62,699 nucleotides of DNA from Pseudomonadota bacterium (GCA_021799355.1 JAJZAQ010000013.1:1-62699); one strand, 5' to 3'; counted from the stretch's first letter, positions 7,136 through 19,296 are shown. The notes: a model not told the origin generated them from the sequence alone. Translations and numbers: made by a program.

Positions 7136-8925
7136 AAAACCCGGTGTTTCGCGCCGCGGTCGCGCCGGCGGCCTACGGCAAAAAAAGCCCGCTGCTGCAC
7201 GTCAAGCTGCCGCCGGGGCGTGCCTGGCTGGTGAAATGGCTGCTCTACGCCGTGTTCGCCGCGCTGGCGCTGCGCGCATTCTGGGTACAGGTGTGGACGA
7301 CGCAGTTCTACCAGAACCAGGGTGAGCTGCGCTTCGTGCGCACCATCGAGCTGCCGGCCATGCGCGGGCGCATTCTCGACCGCAACGGCAACATCCTGGC
7401 GTCGAGCATTCCGGCCAAGACCATCTGGGCCGACCCGACGCAGGTCGAACCCGACGACGACAAAGTGCGCCAGCTGGCCGCGCTGCTCGGCCTGGACGCC
7501 GCCGACCTGCAGCGCCGGCTTGACTCCAACCGCCAGTTCGTCTACCTCAAGCGGCAGGTCGACGTCGATGTGGCACGGCAGGTCAAGGCGCTGGGCATCA
7601 AGGGCATTTACGAGTCGCCGAGCTACAAGCGCTATTACCCCGAAGGCTCGGCGGCGGCGCAGCTCATCGGCTTCATCAACATCGAAGGGCAGGGGCAGGA
7701 CGGTCTGGAACTGGCGCTGCAGTCGCGGCTGGCCGGGCATCCGGGGGTGCGCAAGGTGGTCAAGGACCGGCTGGGCAACGTCATCGAGGACGTGTCGGGC
7801 GGCGTGCCGCCGGTCGACGGTCAGGACGTGCGGCTGTCGATCGACAGCAAGATCCAGTACCTCACCTACCAGGCGCTGAAACAGGCGGTCGAGGACAACA
7901 AGGCGAAAAACGGCAGCGCCGTGGTGGTCGATGCCAAAACCGGGGAAATCCTGGCGATGGCCAACTACCCCAGCTTCGACCCCAACAGCCGCAAGCGCAT
8001 GACCGAGTCGGACATCCGCAATTACGCCGTCACCGACGCGTTCGAGCCCGGCTCGGTGCTCAAACCCATCACCCTGAGCGCGGCGCTGCAGGCCGGCATC
8101 ATCACGCCGACGACGGTGTTCCACACCGCGCCGGGCTGCCAGCAGTTTTTTGGCGCGAACATCTGCGACGACAGCAACAACGGCGACATCGAGCTGCCGC
8201 AGGTCATCCAGTATTCGAGCAACGTCGCCACCTCGCAGGTGGTGAGCAAAATGCCGGCGCAGGTGCAGTGGGACATGTACACCGCGGTGGGCTTCGGGCA
8301 GAAGCCGCAAATCGAGTTCCCCGGCGCCACCAGCGGGCTGATGCGTCCGATGAAGCGCTGGCGGCCGATCGACCGCATCACCATGGGCTTCGGCTACGGT
8401 CTGGGGATTTCCACCCTGCAACTGGCGCATGCCTACCTGATTTTTGCCGACCGCGGTCGCATCCTGCCGCTGACGCTGTTCCGCCACGACCAGGCTGCCG
8501 AAGGCGTGCAGGTGATTTCGCCCACCGTGGCGCGGGAAATGCGCGGCATGCTGGCGCTGGTCACACAGCCCGGCGGCACGGCGCCGGCTGCGGCGGTACC
8601 CGGTTATTCCACCGGCGGCAAGACCGGCACGGCGTGGATCGCCAAAGACGGCCGCTATGACAAAAGACTGTTCCGCGCGCAGTTCGTCGGCCTGGCGCCG
8701 ATCGACCATCCCGTGCTGGTGATGGCGGTGTCGATCGACCAGCCCAGCGCGGGCAAACATTTCGGCGGGCAGGTCGCCGCGCCGGTGTTCGGCGCCGTGG
8801 TGCCGCAGGCGCTGCGCATCCTCGGCGTGCGGCCCGATCTGCCGGTCAAACCCGATCTGGTGCCGACGCAGACGGCGCAGGCGCTGCAGTTGCCCGCAGG
8901 CCGGCGCGCCAGGGGGGGCGCATGA
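7132..8925 (+). CDS. ftsI: Peptidoglycan D,D-transpeptidase FtsI (PBP3)
   Basis: A 597-residue class B penicillin-binding protein that cross-links septal peptidoglycan. There is one N-terminal membrane anchor (about residues 35-55), then the pedestal domain containing 'RGRILDRNGNILA', then the transpeptidase domain. The catalytic serine is S308 in 'EPGSVLKPIT', the second motif is SSN in 'QYSSNVATS', and the third is KTGTA. It overlaps ftsL upstream and murEF downstream by four bases each, so translation is coupled. Confidence 0.96.
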   Translation: MKNPVFRAAVAPAAYGKKSPLLHVKLPPGRAWLVKWLLYAVFAALALRAFWVQVWTTQFYQNQGELRFVRTIELPAMRGRILDRNGNILASSIPAKTIWADPTQVEPDDDKVRQLAALLGLDAADLQRRLDSNRQFVYLKRQVDVDVARQVKALGIKGIYESPSYKRYYPEGSAAAQLIGFINIEGQGQDGLELALQSRLAGHPGVRKVVKDRLGNVIEDVSGGVPPVDGQDVRLSIDSKIQYLTYQALKQAVEDNKAKNGSAVVVDAKTGEILAMANYPSFDPNSRKRMTESDIRNYAVTDAFEPGSVLKPITLSAALQAGIITPTTVFHTAPGCQQFFGANICDDSNNGDIELPQVIQYSSNVATSQVVSKMPAQVQWDMYTAVGFGQKPQIEFPGATSGLMRPMKRWRPIDRITMGFGYGLGISTLQLAHAYLIFADRGRILPLTLFRHDQAAEGVQVISPTVAREMRGMLALVTQPGGTAPAAAVPGYSTGGKTGTAWIAKDGRYDKRLFRAQFVGLAPIDHPVLVMAVSIDQPSAGKHFGGQVAAPVFGAVVPQALRILGVRPDLPVKPDLVPTQTAQALQLPAGRRARGGA

Positions 8926-11828
8926 GCGCGGCGCACCATACCGTCCCCGCCGTGTTGCACGCGCTGCGCCAGCTCGGCGTGGCCGCGCAGGCGCCGTGGA
9001 GCAGCGACAGCCGCGAGGTGCAGCCCGGCAGCGTGTTCGTCGCCTGGCCGGGGGCGGCGCGCGATCCGCGGCAGTTCGTGCCGCAGGCGCTGGCCGCGGG
9101 GGCGGGCGCCGTGCTGATCGAGGCCGCCGGCGCACAGCATTTCGGCTTCACCGATGCCCGCGTCGTGTCCGTGCACGGCCTCAAGGCGCTGGCCGGCCCG
9201 CTGGCGGCGCAGTGGTACGACCATCCGTCGCACAGCGTGCGGTTGCTGGCCGTCACCGGCACCAACGGCAAGACCTCGTGTGCGTTGTGGACGGCGCAGG
9301 CACTGCAGGCGGCCGGCCAGCCCTGCGGCGTCATCGGCACGCTCGGCGCCGGCTGGCCCGACGCGCTGCAGCCCACCGGCTTCACCACCCCCGACCCCGT
9401 GCGGCTGCAAACCGTGCTCGCCGCGCTGCGCGCGCAGGGCGCGCGCTGGTGCGCGATCGAGGCGTCGAGCATCGGCCTGGTCGAACACCGGCTGGACGGT
9501 TGCGCCATCCACGCCGCAGCGTTCACCAACCTGACACAAGACCATCTGGATTTCCACGGCGACATGGCCGCCTACGCGCAGGCCAAGCGCCAGCTCTTCC
9601 TCTGGCCCGGGCTGTGCCACGCCGTGCTCGACATCGACGACGCCTACGCCGCGCAGACGCTGCTGCCCACGTGTCAGGCAGGCGGGCTGGCGGTGCAGAC
9701 CACCTCGCTGCGCGGCGTGGCCGACTGGCAGGCGCGCGACGCCGCCGTGACGACCGGCGGGCAGCGCTTCGTTCTCGTCCACCACGGCGCTGCCTACCCG
9801 TTGGAACTGCCGGTGCTCGGCGCGTTCAATCTGAGCAATCTGCTGGTCGTCGCCGCGCTGCTGCACACCACCGGGCTGGACGACGCGGCCATCGTCAGCG
9901 CGTTGCGCAGCCTGCGGCCGGTGCCGGGGCGGATGCAATTGCTCGGCGGCCACGGCGCCCCGCTGGCGGTGATCGACTATGCCCACACCCCCGATGCGCT
10001 GGACAAGGCGCTGCGCGCGCTGCGCCCGGTGACGCAGGCGCGCGGCGGCCGGTTGTGGTGCCTGTTCGGCGCCGGCGGCGACCGCGACCGCGGCAAGCGC
10101 CCGTTGATGGCGCAGGCCGCCGAACGCCATGCCGACCGGGTCGTGCTCACCAGCGACAACCCGCGCAGCGAAGCACCGGGGGCGATTTTGCAAGACCTGC
10201 TCGCCGGGCTGGAGCAGCCGGCGCAGGCCCTGCTGATCGAAGACCGGGCACAGGCCATCGCCCACACCGTGGCACACGCCGCCGCTGCCGACGTCGTGCT
10301 GCTCGCCGGCAAGGGGCACGAAACCACGCAGGAAGTCGCCGGACGCAGGTTTGCCTTCAGCGATGCGTTCCACGCCCGCATGGCGCTGGCCGCGCGCGGC
10401 GCCGGGCTGCTCACCCTGGCCGAGGCGCGCGAGTGGATCGGCCCCGGCGCGCGGCTGGCCGGCGACCCCGATACCGCGGTGCTTGCGGTGCAGACCGACA
10501 GCCGTCAGCTCACGCCGGGTGCGCTGTTCGTCGCGCTGCGCGGCGAACGCTTCGACGCGCACGACTTTCTGCCGCAGGCGCGGCAGCAGGGTGCGGTGGC
10601 AGCGCTGGCCGAACGCGGCATCGCCGCCGCGGGGCTGCCAGGCATCGAAGTGGCCGACAGCCGCAAGGCACTGGGGTTGGTGGCGCGCGGCTGGCGGCGG
10701 CAGCAAAGCCTGCCGCTGATCGCCGTCACCGGCAGCAACGGCAAGACCACGGTGACGCAAATGCTCGCTGCCATCCTCGCGGCCTGGGTCGGCAGCGACG
10801 CGCGGCTGGCGACGCAGGGCAATTTCAACAACGACGTCGGCCTGCCGCTGACGCTGCTGCGGCTGCGGCCGCAGCACCAGGCCGCCGTGGTCGAGCTCGG
10901 CATGAACCACCCCGGAGAAATCGCCTGGCTGGCCAGCGTGGCCGAGCCGACGGTGGCCGTGGTCAACAACGCGCAGCGCGAGCACCAGGAATTTCTCCAC
11001 GGTGTCGACGCCGTGGCGCGCGAAAACGGCGCGGTGATCGCCGCGCTGCCCGCTGGCGGCGTGGCCGTGTTTCCTGCTGACGCCGACCATGCCGCGCTGT
11101 GGGCGGGCATGGCGGCGACGCGCCGCTGCCTGCGGTTTGCCCTGCGCGAGCCGGAGCAAGCCGCCGTCGCCGCCGAAGTCAGCGGAGTGGCGTTTTACCG
11201 CCAGGGCCAGTTGCGCGTGCAGTTGCACACCCCGGCCGGGCACGCCGAAGTCGGACTGCAGCTGCTGGGCCGGCACAACGCGCGCAACGCGCTGGCCGCC
11301 ACCGCCGCGGCGCTGGCCGCGGGTGTGCCGCTGGCGGCGATTTGCGACGGCCTGCAGGCGTTCGCCCCGGTGGCCGGGCGGCTGGTGCCGCAGCGGCTGA
11401 TCCTGCCCGGCGGGCAGGCGCTGCTGCTGATCGACGACAGTTACAACGCCAACCCCGATTCGGTGCGCGCGGCGATCGACGTGCTCGCCGAGCTGCCCGG
11501 GCGCAGCCTGCTGCTGCTGGGCGACATGGGCGAAGTCGGCGACCAGGGGCCGGCGTTTCACGCCGAAGTCGGCGCCTATGCGGCGCAGCGGGCGCTGGCG
11601 GCGCTGTGGGCCGTGGGCGAACTCGGCGCGCACGCGGTGACCGCCGCACGCGCCGCGGGCCTGGGCGCGGCGCTGCACGCCGCCGATCTCGGCGGGCTGC
11701 CGCTGCAGCCGCAGGCGCTGCGTGGCTTCGACACCGTGCTGGTCAAGGGGTCGCGTTTCATGCGCATGGAGCGTGCGGTACAGGCGATTGCCGCGCTGGC
11801 CGTCGATGGAGGGCAGCATGCTGCATAG
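8922..11828 (+). CDS. murEF: Bifunctional MurE-MurF: UDP-MurNAc-tripeptide synthetase fused to D-Ala-D-Ala ligase
   Basis: A single 968-residue frame joins two Mur ligases that are separate in most bacteria. Residues 1 to ~490 are MurE, which adds meso-diaminopimelate: the ATP loop GTNGKT is at 113-118 and the diaminopimelate-recognising DNPR at 412-415. Residues ~495-968 are MurF, which adds D-Ala-D-Ala: GSNGKTT at 604-610, then '[11 protein letters not shown]', '[10 protein letters not shown]' and '[10 protein letters not shown]'. No stop or frameshift separates the halves. Such a fusion is known from Bordetella. The start overlaps ftsI (ATGA) and the end overlaps mraY by 11 bases. Confidence 0.95.
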   Translation: MSAAHHTVPAVLHALRQLGVAAQAPWSSDSREVQPGSVFVAWPGAARDPRQFVPQALAAGAGAVLIEAAGAQHFGFTDARVVSVHGLKALAGPLAAQWYDHPSHSVRLLAVTGTNGKTSCALWTAQALQAAGQPCGVIGTLGAGWPDALQPTGFTTPDPVRLQTVLAALRAQGARWCAIEASSIGLVEHRLDGCAIHAAAFTNLTQDHLDFHGDMAAYAQAKRQLFLWPGLCHAVLDIDDAYAAQTLLPTCQAGGLAVQTTSLRGVADWQARDAAVTTGGQRFVLVHHGAAYPLELPVLGAFNLSNLLVVAALLHTTGLDDAAIVSALRSLRPVPGRMQLLGGHGAPLAVIDYAHTPDALDKALRALRPVTQARGGRLWCLFGAGGDRDRGKRPLMAQAAERHADRVVLTSDNPRSEAPGAILQDLLAGLEQPAQALLIEDRAQAIAHTVAHAAAADVVLLAGKGHETTQEVAGRRFAFSDAFHARMALAARGAGLLTLAEAREWIGPGARLAGDPDTAVLAVQTDSRQLTPGALFVALRGERFDAHDFLPQARQQGAVAALAERGIAAAGLPGIEVADSRKALGLVARGWRRQQSLPLIAVTGSNGKTTVTQMLAAILAAWVGSDARLATQGNFNNDVGLPLTLLRLRPQHQAAVVELGMNHPGEIAWLASVAEPTVAVVNNAQREHQEFLHGVDAVARENGAVIAALPAGGVAVFPADADHAALWAGMAATRRCLRFALREPEQAAVAAEVSGVAFYRQGQLRVQLHTPAGHAEVGLQLLGRHNARNALAATAAALAAGVPLAAICDGLQAFAPVAGRLVPQRLILPGGQALLLIDDSYNANPDSVRAAIDVLAELPGRSLLLLGDMGEVGDQGPAFHAEVGAYAAQRALAALWAVGELGAHAVTAARAAGLGAALHAADLGGLPLQPQALRGFDTVLVKGSRFMRMERAVQAIAALAVDGGQHAA

Positions 11829-12996
11829 CCTGGCGTTGTGGCTGATGGAACAGTCGCCCGATTTGCGGTTTTTCCGCGTGTTCAACTACATCACTTTCCG
11901 CGCGGTGATGAGCACGCTCACGGCCCTGTTCATCGGCCTGCTCGCCGGCCCGGGGGTGATCCGCAAGCTCACGGCGATGAAGGTCGGTCAGGCGGTGCGG
12001 CAGGACGGGCCGCAGACCCACCTGATCAAGACCGGCACACCGACCATGGGCGGCGTGCTCATTTTGCTCGCCATCACCATCTCGACCCTGTTGTGGATGG
12101 ACCTGAGCAACCGCTTCGTCTGGCTGGTGCTGCTGGTCACGCTGGGTTTTGGCGCCATCGGCTGGGCCGACGACTACCGCAAGGTGGTCTACCGCGACCC
12201 CAACGGCATGCGCTCGCGGGAAAAATATTTTTGGCAGACGCTCATCGGCGTGGCCGCCGCCTTTTACCTGGCGTTTGCCGTGTCCGGCAAGAGCAACCTG
12301 GAGGTGTGGCATCTGTTCGTGCAGTGGCTGCGCAGCGGACTGACCATGCCGCTGCCGCCGGCGTCGGACCTCATCGTGCCGTTTTTCAAGTCGGTGAGCT
12401 ACCCGCTGGGGGTGACCGGGTTCATCGTGCTGAGCTATCTGGTCATCGTCGGCAGCAGCAACGCGGTCAACCTCACCGACGGCGCCGACGGCCTGGCCAT
12501 CATGCCGGTGGTCATGGTCGGCAGCTCGCTCGGGGTGTTCGCCTACGTCACCGGCAACGCGGTGTATTCCAAGTACCTGCTGTTTCCCTTCATCCCGGGA
12601 ACCGGCGAGCTGCTGATTTTCGTTGGCGCCATGGTCGGCGCCGGGCTGGCGTTTCTGTGGTTCAACGCTTACCCGGCGCAGGTGTTCATGGGCGACGTCG
12701 GTGCGCTGGCGCTGGGCGGCGCGCTGGGAACGATCGCGGTGATCGTGCGACAGGAAATCGTGCTGGCGATCATGGGCGGTGTGTTCGTCGCCGAAACCGT
12801 GTCGGTGATGATCCAGGTGAGTTACTTCAAATACACCAAGAAAAAATACGGCGTGGGGCGGCGCATTTTCAAAATGGCGCCGCTGCACCATCACTTCGAA
12901 CAGCTCGGGGTGAAAGAGTCGCAGGTCGTGGTGCGCTTCTGGATCGTCACCATGATGCTGTGTCTGGCGGGTCTGGCGAGTCTGAAACTGCGATGA
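11818..12996 (+). CDS. mraY: Phospho-N-acetylmuramoyl-pentapeptide transferase MraY
   Basis: A 392-residue polytopic membrane enzyme that makes lipid I from UDP-MurNAc-pentapeptide and undecaprenyl phosphate. The active-site aspartates appear in 'GWADDYRK', '[11 protein letters not shown]' and '[12 protein letters not shown]', and the C-terminal '[10 protein letters not shown]' motif is intact. I chose ATG 11818 (start 'MLHSLALWL'), giving the usual length; it overlaps the murEF stop by 11 bases. The murD start overlaps its stop. Confidence 0.96.
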   Translation: MLHSLALWLMEQSPDLRFFRVFNYITFRAVMSTLTALFIGLLAGPGVIRKLTAMKVGQAVRQDGPQTHLIKTGTPTMGGVLILLAITISTLLWMDLSNRFVWLVLLVTLGFGAIGWADDYRKVVYRDPNGMRSREKYFWQTLIGVAAAFYLAFAVSGKSNLEVWHLFVQWLRSGLTMPLPPASDLIVPFFKSVSYPLGVTGFIVLSYLVIVGSSNAVNLTDGADGLAIMPVVMVGSSLGVFAYVTGNAVYSKYLLFPFIPGTGELLIFVGAMVGAGLAFLWFNAYPAQVFMGDVGALALGGALGTIAVIVRQEIVLAIMGGVFVAETVSVMIQVSYFKYTKKKYGVGRRIFKMAPLHHHFEQLGVKESQVVVRFWIVTMMLCLAGLASLKLR

Positions 12997-14525
12997 AACT
13001 GGCCGCGACCTCCGTACTGGTGCTCGGTCTGGGCGAATCCGGGCTGGCGATGGCGCGCTGGTGTGCGGCGCAGGGCGCGCGCGTGCGTGTGGCCGACAGC
13101 CGCGCGCAACCGCCGGGACTGGCCGCGCTGCAGCGTGACGTGCCGCAGGCGCAGGTGCACTGCGGCGCGCTCGACGCCGGTCTGCTCGGCGACGCGCAAC
13201 TCGTGCTGCGCAGCCCGGGGCTGGCGCCGCATGCGGCCGAATTCGCCGCCATCGTGCAGGCGGCGCAGGCGCGCGGCGTGCCGCTGGCCGGCGAGCTGCA
13301 CGTGTTCCAGTGGGCGCTGGACGACCTGCGCGCACAGCGCGGCTACGCGCCGAAAGTGCTGGCCATCACCGGCACCAACGGCAAGACCACCGTCACCCGC
13401 CTCACCGGGGCGATGCTGCAACGCGCCGGCTGGAGCGTGGCGGTGGCGGGCAATATCTCGCCGGCGATGCTCGACGTGTTGCAGGCCCGGCTGGCGCAGG
13501 ACGATCTGCCGCAGGCCTGGGTGCTCGAACTCTCCAGTTTCCAGCTCCACGGCATGACCGACCTGCGCGCCGACGCGGCCACCGTGCTCAACATCACCCA
13601 GGACCATCTCGACTGGCACGGCGACATGGCGGCGTACACCGCGGACAAGGCAAACATTTTCGGCGACGACGGGGCCGACGGCGTCATGGTGCTCAACCGC
13701 GACGACCCGGCGGTGCTCGCCCTGCAGCGTCCAGGCAGGCTGCTGCGGCGCTTCAGCCTGCATGCGCCGCAGCAGCCGGGCGACTGGGGCGTGGTGCGCG
13801 AAGGCGGCATCGACTGGCTGGCGCGTGCCGTGGCTGACGCCGCAGCCGACGCGCCGCAGCCGGGCGCGCAGGCACCACGTCGGCGTGGCAAGGCGGCTGC
13901 CGTCGCGGCGCCGGTCGAATTCACCGTGCAACGGCTGATGCCCGCAGACGCTTTGCGCATCCAGGGCGCGCACAACGTGGCCAACGCCCTGGCGGCGCTG
14001 GCGCTGGGCGATGCCGTGGGCGCGCCGCTGGCGCCGATGCTGCACGCGCTGCGCGACTATCGCGGCGAGCCGCACCGCATGCAGACCGTGGCCGTGATCG
14101 ACGACGTGCACTGGATCGACGACAGCAAAGGCACCAATGTGGGAGCCACCGCCGCGGCGCTGGCCGGCATGGACCGCCCGGTGGTGTGGATCGCCGGCGG
14201 CGAGGGCAAGGGGCAGGATTTTTCGCCGCTGCGGGCGCACGCCGCACGACTGCGCGCTGCGGTGCTCATCGGCCGCGACGCGCAGGCCATTGCCGCGGCG
14301 CTGCATGGCACGGTGGCGGTCGAATTCGCACCGACGCTGGAGCAAGCGGTGCAGCGCGCTGCCGCGCTGGCGCAGCCCGGCGACGCCGCGCTGCTGTCGC
14401 CGGCGTGCGCCAGCCTGGACATGTTCCGCAACTACGCCCATCGCGCCGAGGTGTTCGTGCAGGCGGTGCGCGAGCTGGCGCTCAGCCGTGGCCAGGTGTG
14501 GAGCGAAGGAGGCGGCGATGCTTGA
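12993..14525 (+). CDS. murD: UDP-N-acetylmuramoyl-L-alanine--D-glutamate ligase MurD
   Basis: A 510-residue cytoplasmic ligase adding D-glutamate. It has an N-terminal UDP-binding Rossmann start '[17 protein letters not shown]', the ATP loop GTNGKTT, 'ELSSFQLHG', '[12 protein letters not shown]' and the C-terminal domain with '[12 protein letters not shown]'. It is longer than E. coli MurD (~438). An Ala/Pro/Arg-rich insert near residues 285-308 ('[17 protein letters not shown]') interrupts the central region. It overlaps mraY upstream and ftsW downstream (8 bases). Confidence 0.95.
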   Translation: MKLAATSVLVLGLGESGLAMARWCAAQGARVRVADSRAQPPGLAALQRDVPQAQVHCGALDAGLLGDAQLVLRSPGLAPHAAEFAAIVQAAQARGVPLAGELHVFQWALDDLRAQRGYAPKVLAITGTNGKTTVTRLTGAMLQRAGWSVAVAGNISPAMLDVLQARLAQDDLPQAWVLELSSFQLHGMTDLRADAATVLNITQDHLDWHGDMAAYTADKANIFGDDGADGVMVLNRDDPAVLALQRPGRLLRRFSLHAPQQPGDWGVVREGGIDWLARAVADAAADAPQPGAQAPRRRGKAAAVAAPVEFTVQRLMPADALRIQGAHNVANALAALALGDAVGAPLAPMLHALRDYRGEPHRMQTVAVIDDVHWIDDSKGTNVGATAAALAGMDRPVVWIAGGEGKGQDFSPLRAHAARLRAAVLIGRDAQAIAAALHGTVAVEFAPTLEQAVQRAAALAQPGDAALLSPACASLDMFRNYAHRAEVFVQAVRELALSRGQVWSEGGGDA

Positions 14526-15750
14526 GCGTGTGCTGCCCCTGCGCGGTCGCAAGCGCGGCAAAGCCGATGATCTGCCGGTGCGCGTGGGCCATCTCGGCCC
14601 GCGGCAGTCGCGCATGCTGGAGTACGACCAGAACCTGGTCTGGGTGACGCTGCTGCTGCTGGCGTATGGCTTGGTCATGGTGTACTCGGCGACGATTTCG
14701 TTCCACGACTCGCCGCGCTATGCGCAGTGGTCGCCGTACCACTATTTCGTGCGCGATGTGTTTTCCATCGCCGCGGCGTTGCTGGCGAGCTGGATCGTGG
14801 TGCAGATCCCGATGAGCGAGCTGCAGAAATGGTCGATGCGGCTGTTCTTTTTTTCGCTGCTCGGCCTGGTGGTGGTGTTGCTGCCGCATATCGGCAAAGA
14901 CGTCAACGGCTCCAAGCGCTGGGTCATGTTCCCGGGCGGGCTGAACTTCCAGCCGTCCGAGCTGGTCAAGCTCACCGCCCTGCTGTACGCCGCGGACTTC
15001 ATGGTGCGCAAGCAGGAGGTCAAGCAGAGTTTCCTCAAGACCTTCCTGCCGATGATGGTGGTGATGATGCTCGTGGGCGTGCTGCTGCTGGCCGAGCCCG
15101 ACATGGGAGCGTTTCTGGTCATCGCCTCGATCACCCTGGCGATTCTGTTTCTCGGCGGCGCCAACGGCAAACTGTTCGCCGGGTTCAGCGTGGCGGTGAT
15201 CGGCGCGTTCGTGTTGATGATCGTGCTGTCGCCGTGGCGGCGCGATCGCATTTTTGCCTATCTCAACCCGTGGAACGAGGCCAACGCGCTGGGCAGCGCG
15301 TACCAGCTGTCGCACGCGCTGATCGCCATGGGGCGCGGCGAGTGGTTCGGCGTCGGGCTGGGCGGAAGTATCGAAAAGCTGCACTACCTGCCCGAGGCGC
15401 ACACCGACTTCCTGCTCGCCATCATCGGCGAAGAGCTCGGCCTGGTCGGTGTCGGCGCGGTGATCCTGGCGTTTTTCTGGATCGTCCACCGCGCCTTCAG
15501 CATCGGCCGGCAGGCGCTGGTGCTCGACCGCATATACAGCGCGCTGGTGGCGCAGGGTGTGGGGGTGTGGATCGGCGGGCAGGCGTTCATCAACATCGGC
15601 GTCAACCTCGGGCTGCTGCCGACCAAGGGGCTGACGCTGCCGCTGATGAGCTACGGCGGCTCGGCGCTGCTGCTCAACTGCATGGCCATCGCCGTGCTGC
15701 TGCGCGTGGATTTCGAAAACCGTGTGCTCATGCGCGGAGGGCATGTATGA
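14518..15750 (+). CDS. ftsW: Peptidoglycan glycosyltransferase FtsW
   Basis: A 410-residue SEDS-family polytopic protein that polymerises lipid II at the septum with FtsI. SEDS features include '[20 protein letters not shown]', '[13 protein letters not shown]' and '[18 protein letters not shown]'. An extended basic cytoplasmic N-terminus (about residues 1-38) precedes the first helix. I start at ATG 14518, which overlaps the murD stop. The end overlaps murG (ATGA). Confidence 0.94.
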   Translation: MLERVLPLRGRKRGKADDLPVRVGHLGPRQSRMLEYDQNLVWVTLLLLAYGLVMVYSATISFHDSPRYAQWSPYHYFVRDVFSIAAALLASWIVVQIPMSELQKWSMRLFFFSLLGLVVVLLPHIGKDVNGSKRWVMFPGGLNFQPSELVKLTALLYAADFMVRKQEVKQSFLKTFLPMMVVMMLVGVLLLAEPDMGAFLVIASITLAILFLGGANGKLFAGFSVAVIGAFVLMIVLSPWRRDRIFAYLNPWNEANALGSAYQLSHALIAMGRGEWFGVGLGGSIEKLHYLPEAHTDFLLAIIGEELGLVGVGAVILAFFWIVHRAFSIGRQALVLDRIYSALVAQGVGVWIGGQAFINIGVNLGLLPTKGLTLPLMSYGGSALLLNCMAIAVLLRVDFENRVLMRGGHV

Positions 15751-16886
15751 ACGGCCCCGCAGATCGTCGCGCCGCGCCACCAGCGCCGCAGCCAGCGGCG
15801 CCAGTGGCGGTGGTCATGGCCGGGGGCACGGGCGGGCATATTTTCCCCGGGCTGGCGGTGGCGCAGGCGTTGCGCGCCGCCGGCTGGAGTGTGTTCTGGA
15901 TGGGCGCGCCCGGCAGCATGGAAGCCGAGCTCGTGCCCCAACACGGGTTTGCCATGCTCTGGGTGCGCTTTGGCGGGCTGCGCGGCAAGGGGCTGGCGGC
16001 CAAGCTGTTGCTGCCGCTGAATCTGCTGCGCGCGTTCTGGCAGGCGCTGCGCGCGTTGCGCCGGGTGCAGGCCGACGTGGTCGTCAGCATGGGCGGTTAC
16101 ATCGCTTTCCCCGGCGGGCTGATGAGCGTGTGGGCCGGCGCCAGGCTGGTGGTGCACGAGCAGAACGCCGTCGCCGGGCTGGCCAACAAAGTGCTCGCCC
16201 GCCTGGCCGACCGGGTGTACACCGCGTTTCCCGGTGCGCTGCCCGGCGGGCAATGGGTGGGCAACCCGGTGCGCGCGCCCATCTGCGCCCTGCCTGCGCC
16301 CGAGCTGCGCTACGCCGGGCGTAGCGGGCCGCTGCGCCTGCTGGTCATCGGCGGCAGCCTGGGCGCGGCCGCGCTCAACACCCTGGTGCCGCAGGCGCTG
16401 GCGCTGCTGCCCGTGGAGCAGCGACCGCTGGTGCGGCATCAAAGCGGCAGCAGGCATCTGGCCGCGCTGCAGCAGGCGTATGCCAGCGCCGGGGTGCAGG
16501 CCGAGTGCGTCGCGTTCATCGACGACATGGCCGCCGCCTACGCGCAGGCCGACCTGCTCATCTGCCGCGCCGGGGCCTCGACCGTCACCGAAGTGGCGTG
16601 CGCCGGGGTGGCCGCGGTGTTCGTGCCGTTTCCCTACGCCGTCGACGATCACCAGACGGCCAACGCGCGGTTTCTCGCCGATCGCGGCGCCGCGCTACTC
16701 GTTCAACAACGCGACCTCGACGCCGCCGCGCTGGCCGGGCTGCTGCGCGGCCTGGACCGCCAGCGCCTGCTGGCGCTGGCGCAGGCCGCCCGCGCGCTGG
16801 CCCGGCCCGACGCGGTGCAGCAGGTGGTCGATGGTTGCACCGCGCTGCTGCCGGGCGGCGCCACATGGCAAGGACAGGGGCGATGA
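15747..16886 (+). CDS. murG: UDP-GlcNAc:undecaprenyl-pyrophosphoryl-MurNAc-pentapeptide transferase MurG
   Basis: A 379-residue GT-B glycosyltransferase that converts lipid I to lipid II on the inner face of the membrane. The glycine loop is '[16 protein letters not shown]', the second loop is '[12 protein letters not shown]', and the sugar-nucleotide site includes '[15 protein letters not shown]' and '[11 protein letters not shown]'. The N-terminal ~20 residues are Pro/Ala-rich and may be an extension. The ATG at 15747 overlaps the ftsW stop. The murC start overlaps its own stop. Confidence 0.95.
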   Translation: MNGPADRRAAPPAPQPAAPVAVVMAGGTGGHIFPGLAVAQALRAAGWSVFWMGAPGSMEAELVPQHGFAMLWVRFGGLRGKGLAAKLLLPLNLLRAFWQALRALRRVQADVVVSMGGYIAFPGGLMSVWAGARLVVHEQNAVAGLANKVLARLADRVYTAFPGALPGGQWVGNPVRAPICALPAPELRYAGRSGPLRLLVIGGSLGAAALNTLVPQALALLPVEQRPLVRHQSGSRHLAALQQAYASAGVQAECVAFIDDMAAAYAQADLLICRAGASTVTEVACAGVAAVFVPFPYAVDDHQTANARFLADRGAALLVQQRDLDAAALAGLLRGLDRQRLLALAQAARALARPDAVQQVVDGCTALLPGGATWQGQGR

Positions 16887-18298
16887 AACACGCCATTCGC
16901 AACATTCATTTCGTCGGCATCGGCGGTGCCGGCATGAGCGGCATCGCCGAGGTGCTGCACAACCTGGGCTATGGCATCAGCGGCTCGGATCTGAGCGACA
17001 GCGCCACGGTGCAGCGGCTGCGCAGCCTGGGGCTGCGTGTGGCCATCGGCCACGACGCCGCGCATGTGCAGGACGCCGACGCCGTGGTCATTTCCACCGC
17101 GGTGCGCGGCGACAACCCGGAGGTGCTGGCCGCACGCGCCCGCCACATCCCGGTGGTGCCGCGGGCGGTGATGCTCGCCGAGCTGATGCGCCTCAAACGC
17201 GGCATCGCCATCGCCGGCACGCACGGCAAAACCACGACCACCAGCCTGGTGGCCAGCGTTCTCGCCGAGGGCGGGCTGGACCCGACGTTCGTCATCGGCG
17301 GGCGGCTCAACAGCGCCGGCGCCGGTGCCAAGCTGGGGCAGGGGGAATACATCGTCGTCGAGGCCGACGAGTCCGACGCCTCGTTCCTCAACCTGCTGCC
17401 GGTGATGGCCGTGGTGACGAACATCGACGCCGACCACATGGACACCTACGGCCACGATCCGGCGCGGCTGCGTCACGCCTTCGTCGATTTTCTCGCCCGC
17501 CTGCCGTTTTACGGCACCGCCGTGCTGTGCATCGACGACCCGGCGGTGCGCGGTCTGCTGCCGCTGATTTCCAAGCCGGTGACCAGCTACGGTTTTGCCG
17601 AAGACGCGCAGGTGCGCGCCGTCGATGTGCAGGCCGATGGTGCGCAGATGCGCTTTACCGCGCTGCGGCGCAACGGCGTGCACCTGCCGCCGCTGCCGGT
17701 GACGCTGAACCTGCCGGGCCGCCACAATGTGCAGAACGCGCTGGCGGCGATTGCCGTGGCCACCGAGCTCAACGTCGATGACGCTGCGATCCAGCGCGCG
17801 CTGGCGGCGTTCCGCGGCGTCGGCCGGCGGTTCCAGCGCTATGGCGAGGTCGCGGCGCAGGGCGGTGGCCGTTTCACCCTGATCGACGATTACGGCCACC
17901 ATCCGGCGGAAATGGCGGCAACGCTGGCTGCCGCCCGCGGCGCCTTCCCCGGCCGCCGGCTGGTGCTGGCGTTCCAGCCGCACCGCTACACCCGCACCCG
18001 CGACCTGTTCGAGGACTTCGTCAAAGTGCTCGGCGAGGCCGACGTGGTCCTGCTCACCGAGGTGTACGCCGCAGGCGAGCCGCCGCTGGTGGCTGCCGAC
18101 GGCCGCAGCCTGGCGCGCGCGCTGCGCGTGGCCGGCAAGGTCGAGCCGGTGTTCGTCGAGGCGGTGGCCGATCTGCCGCGCACCATTGTGGAACTGGCGC
18201 GCGACGGTGACGTGGTCATCACCATGGGCGCGGGGTCGATCGGCGGGGTTGCCGCGCAGGTGCTGGCGCAGGCCACGACGGTGGAGGCCACGCCATGA
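16883..18298 (+). CDS. murC: UDP-N-acetylmuramate--L-alanine ligase MurC
   Basis: A 471-residue ligase that adds the first amino acid of the stem peptide. The Rossmann start is '[17 protein letters not shown]', the ATP loop is GTHGKTTTT, followed by '[11 protein letters not shown]', '[12 protein letters not shown]' and the C-terminal '[15 protein letters not shown]' and '[11 protein letters not shown]'. Length and motifs are fully canonical. Start and stop overlap murG and ddl by four bases each. Confidence 0.96.
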   Translation: MKHAIRNIHFVGIGGAGMSGIAEVLHNLGYGISGSDLSDSATVQRLRSLGLRVAIGHDAAHVQDADAVVISTAVRGDNPEVLAARARHIPVVPRAVMLAELMRLKRGIAIAGTHGKTTTTSLVASVLAEGGLDPTFVIGGRLNSAGAGAKLGQGEYIVVEADESDASFLNLLPVMAVVTNIDADHMDTYGHDPARLRHAFVDFLARLPFYGTAVLCIDDPAVRGLLPLISKPVTSYGFAEDAQVRAVDVQADGAQMRFTALRRNGVHLPPLPVTLNLPGRHNVQNALAAIAVATELNVDDAAIQRALAAFRGVGRRFQRYGEVAAQGGGRFTLIDDYGHHPAEMAATLAAARGAFPGRRLVLAFQPHRYTRTRDLFEDFVKVLGEADVVLLTEVYAAGEPPLVAADGRSLARALRVAGKVEPVFVEAVADLPRTIVELARDGDVVITMGAGSIGGVAAQVLAQATTVEATP

Positions 18299-19296
18299 GC
18301 GTCTGGCCGGCGATCGACGCGCGCGGCCTGGGCCGTGTGGCCGTGCTCATGGGCGGCGCCTCCGCCGAGCGCGAGGTGTCGCTGATGTCGGGACGGGGCG
18401 TGCTCGCCGCGCTGCAGTCGCGCGGCGTCGATGCATTTGCCTTCGATCCGGCGGTGGACGATCTGGCGGCGTTGCGTGCGTCGGGCGCGCAGCGTGCGTT
18501 CATCGCGCTGCACGGCCGCTGGGGCGAAGACGGCACGGTGCAGGGCGCGCTGGAATTGCTCGGCATCCCGTACACCGGCCCGGGCGTGCTGGCCTCGGCG
18601 CTGGCGATCGACAAAGCCATGACCAAACGGCTGTGGCACTGCGCCGGGCTGCCCACGCCGCAGTGGCGGCAAGCCGCTTCGCTCGCCGAGGCCCATGCCG
18701 CGGCGCAGGAGCTGGGTTTTCCGCTGATTTTCAAGGCCACGCACGAAGGCTCCACCCTGGGGCTCAAGCGCGCCGACTCCGCCGGCGAGGTGGCCGCGGC
18801 ATACGGCGAAGCCGCGCGCTTCGACAGCCAGGTGCTGGTCGAGCAATTCATCGCCGGCGATGAAGTCACCTGCGCGGTGATCGGCGCCGGCGACGCGGCG
18901 CGGGCGCTGCCGCTCATCCGCATCGTCGCTCCGGGCGGCAATTACGACTACGAGCACAAATACTTCAGCGACGACACCCGCTACCTCTGCCCCAGCGGGC
19001 TGCCGGCGCAGGAGGAGGCGCAGATCCAGCAGCTGGTGTTGCGCAGCTATCGCGCGCTGGGCTGCCGCGGCTGGGCGCGCGCCGACGTCATGATCCGCGC
19101 CAGCGACCGCCAGCCGATGCTGCTGGAAATCAACACCTCACCGGGCATGACCGGACACTCGCTGGTGCCGATGGCCGCGCGTGCCGCCGGGCTGGAGTAC
19201 GCCGACCTGTGCCTGCTCATCCTCAGCCAGGCCGCGCTCGACCAGCCGCACCGCAACCTCGCGCCGGCCCCCGGCAGCAGGGAGCAGCAGCCATGA
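18295..19296 (+). CDS. ddl: D-alanine--D-alanine ligase
   Basis: A 333-residue ATP-grasp enzyme making the D-Ala-D-Ala dipeptide used by the MurF half of the upstream fusion. Visible motifs are '[19 protein letters not shown]', '[19 protein letters not shown]', '[15 protein letters not shown]' and '[17 protein letters not shown]'. The C-terminal ~25 residues extend past the usual end. The gene is co-translated with murC (ATGA) and ftsQ (ATGA), the DdlB position of dcw clusters. Confidence 0.95.
   Translation: MSVWPAIDARGLGRVAVLMGGASAEREVSLMSGRGVLAALQSRGVDAFAFDPAVDDLAALRASGAQRAFIALHGRWGEDGTVQGALELLGIPYTGPGVLASALAIDKAMTKRLWHCAGLPTPQWRQAASLAEAHAAAQELGFPLIFKATHEGSTLGLKRADSAGEVAAAYGEAARFDSQVLVEQFIAGDEVTCAVIGAGDAARALPLIRIVAPGGNYDYEHKYFSDDTRYLCPSGLPAQEEAQIQQLVLRSYRALGCRGWARADVMIRASDRQPMLLEINTSPGMTGHSLVPMAARAAGLEYADLCLLILSQAALDQPHRNLAPAPGSREQQP

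Noticed and set aside
8655-11885. Reverse-strand open frame of over 1000 codons opposite murEF
   Set aside because: It is a GC-rich shadow of a strong forward gene: His/Arg/Gln-rich, no domain, no ribosome site. Similar long shadows opposite ftsI/rsmH (6178-9135) and secA/argJ (24354-28175) are rejected for the same reason.
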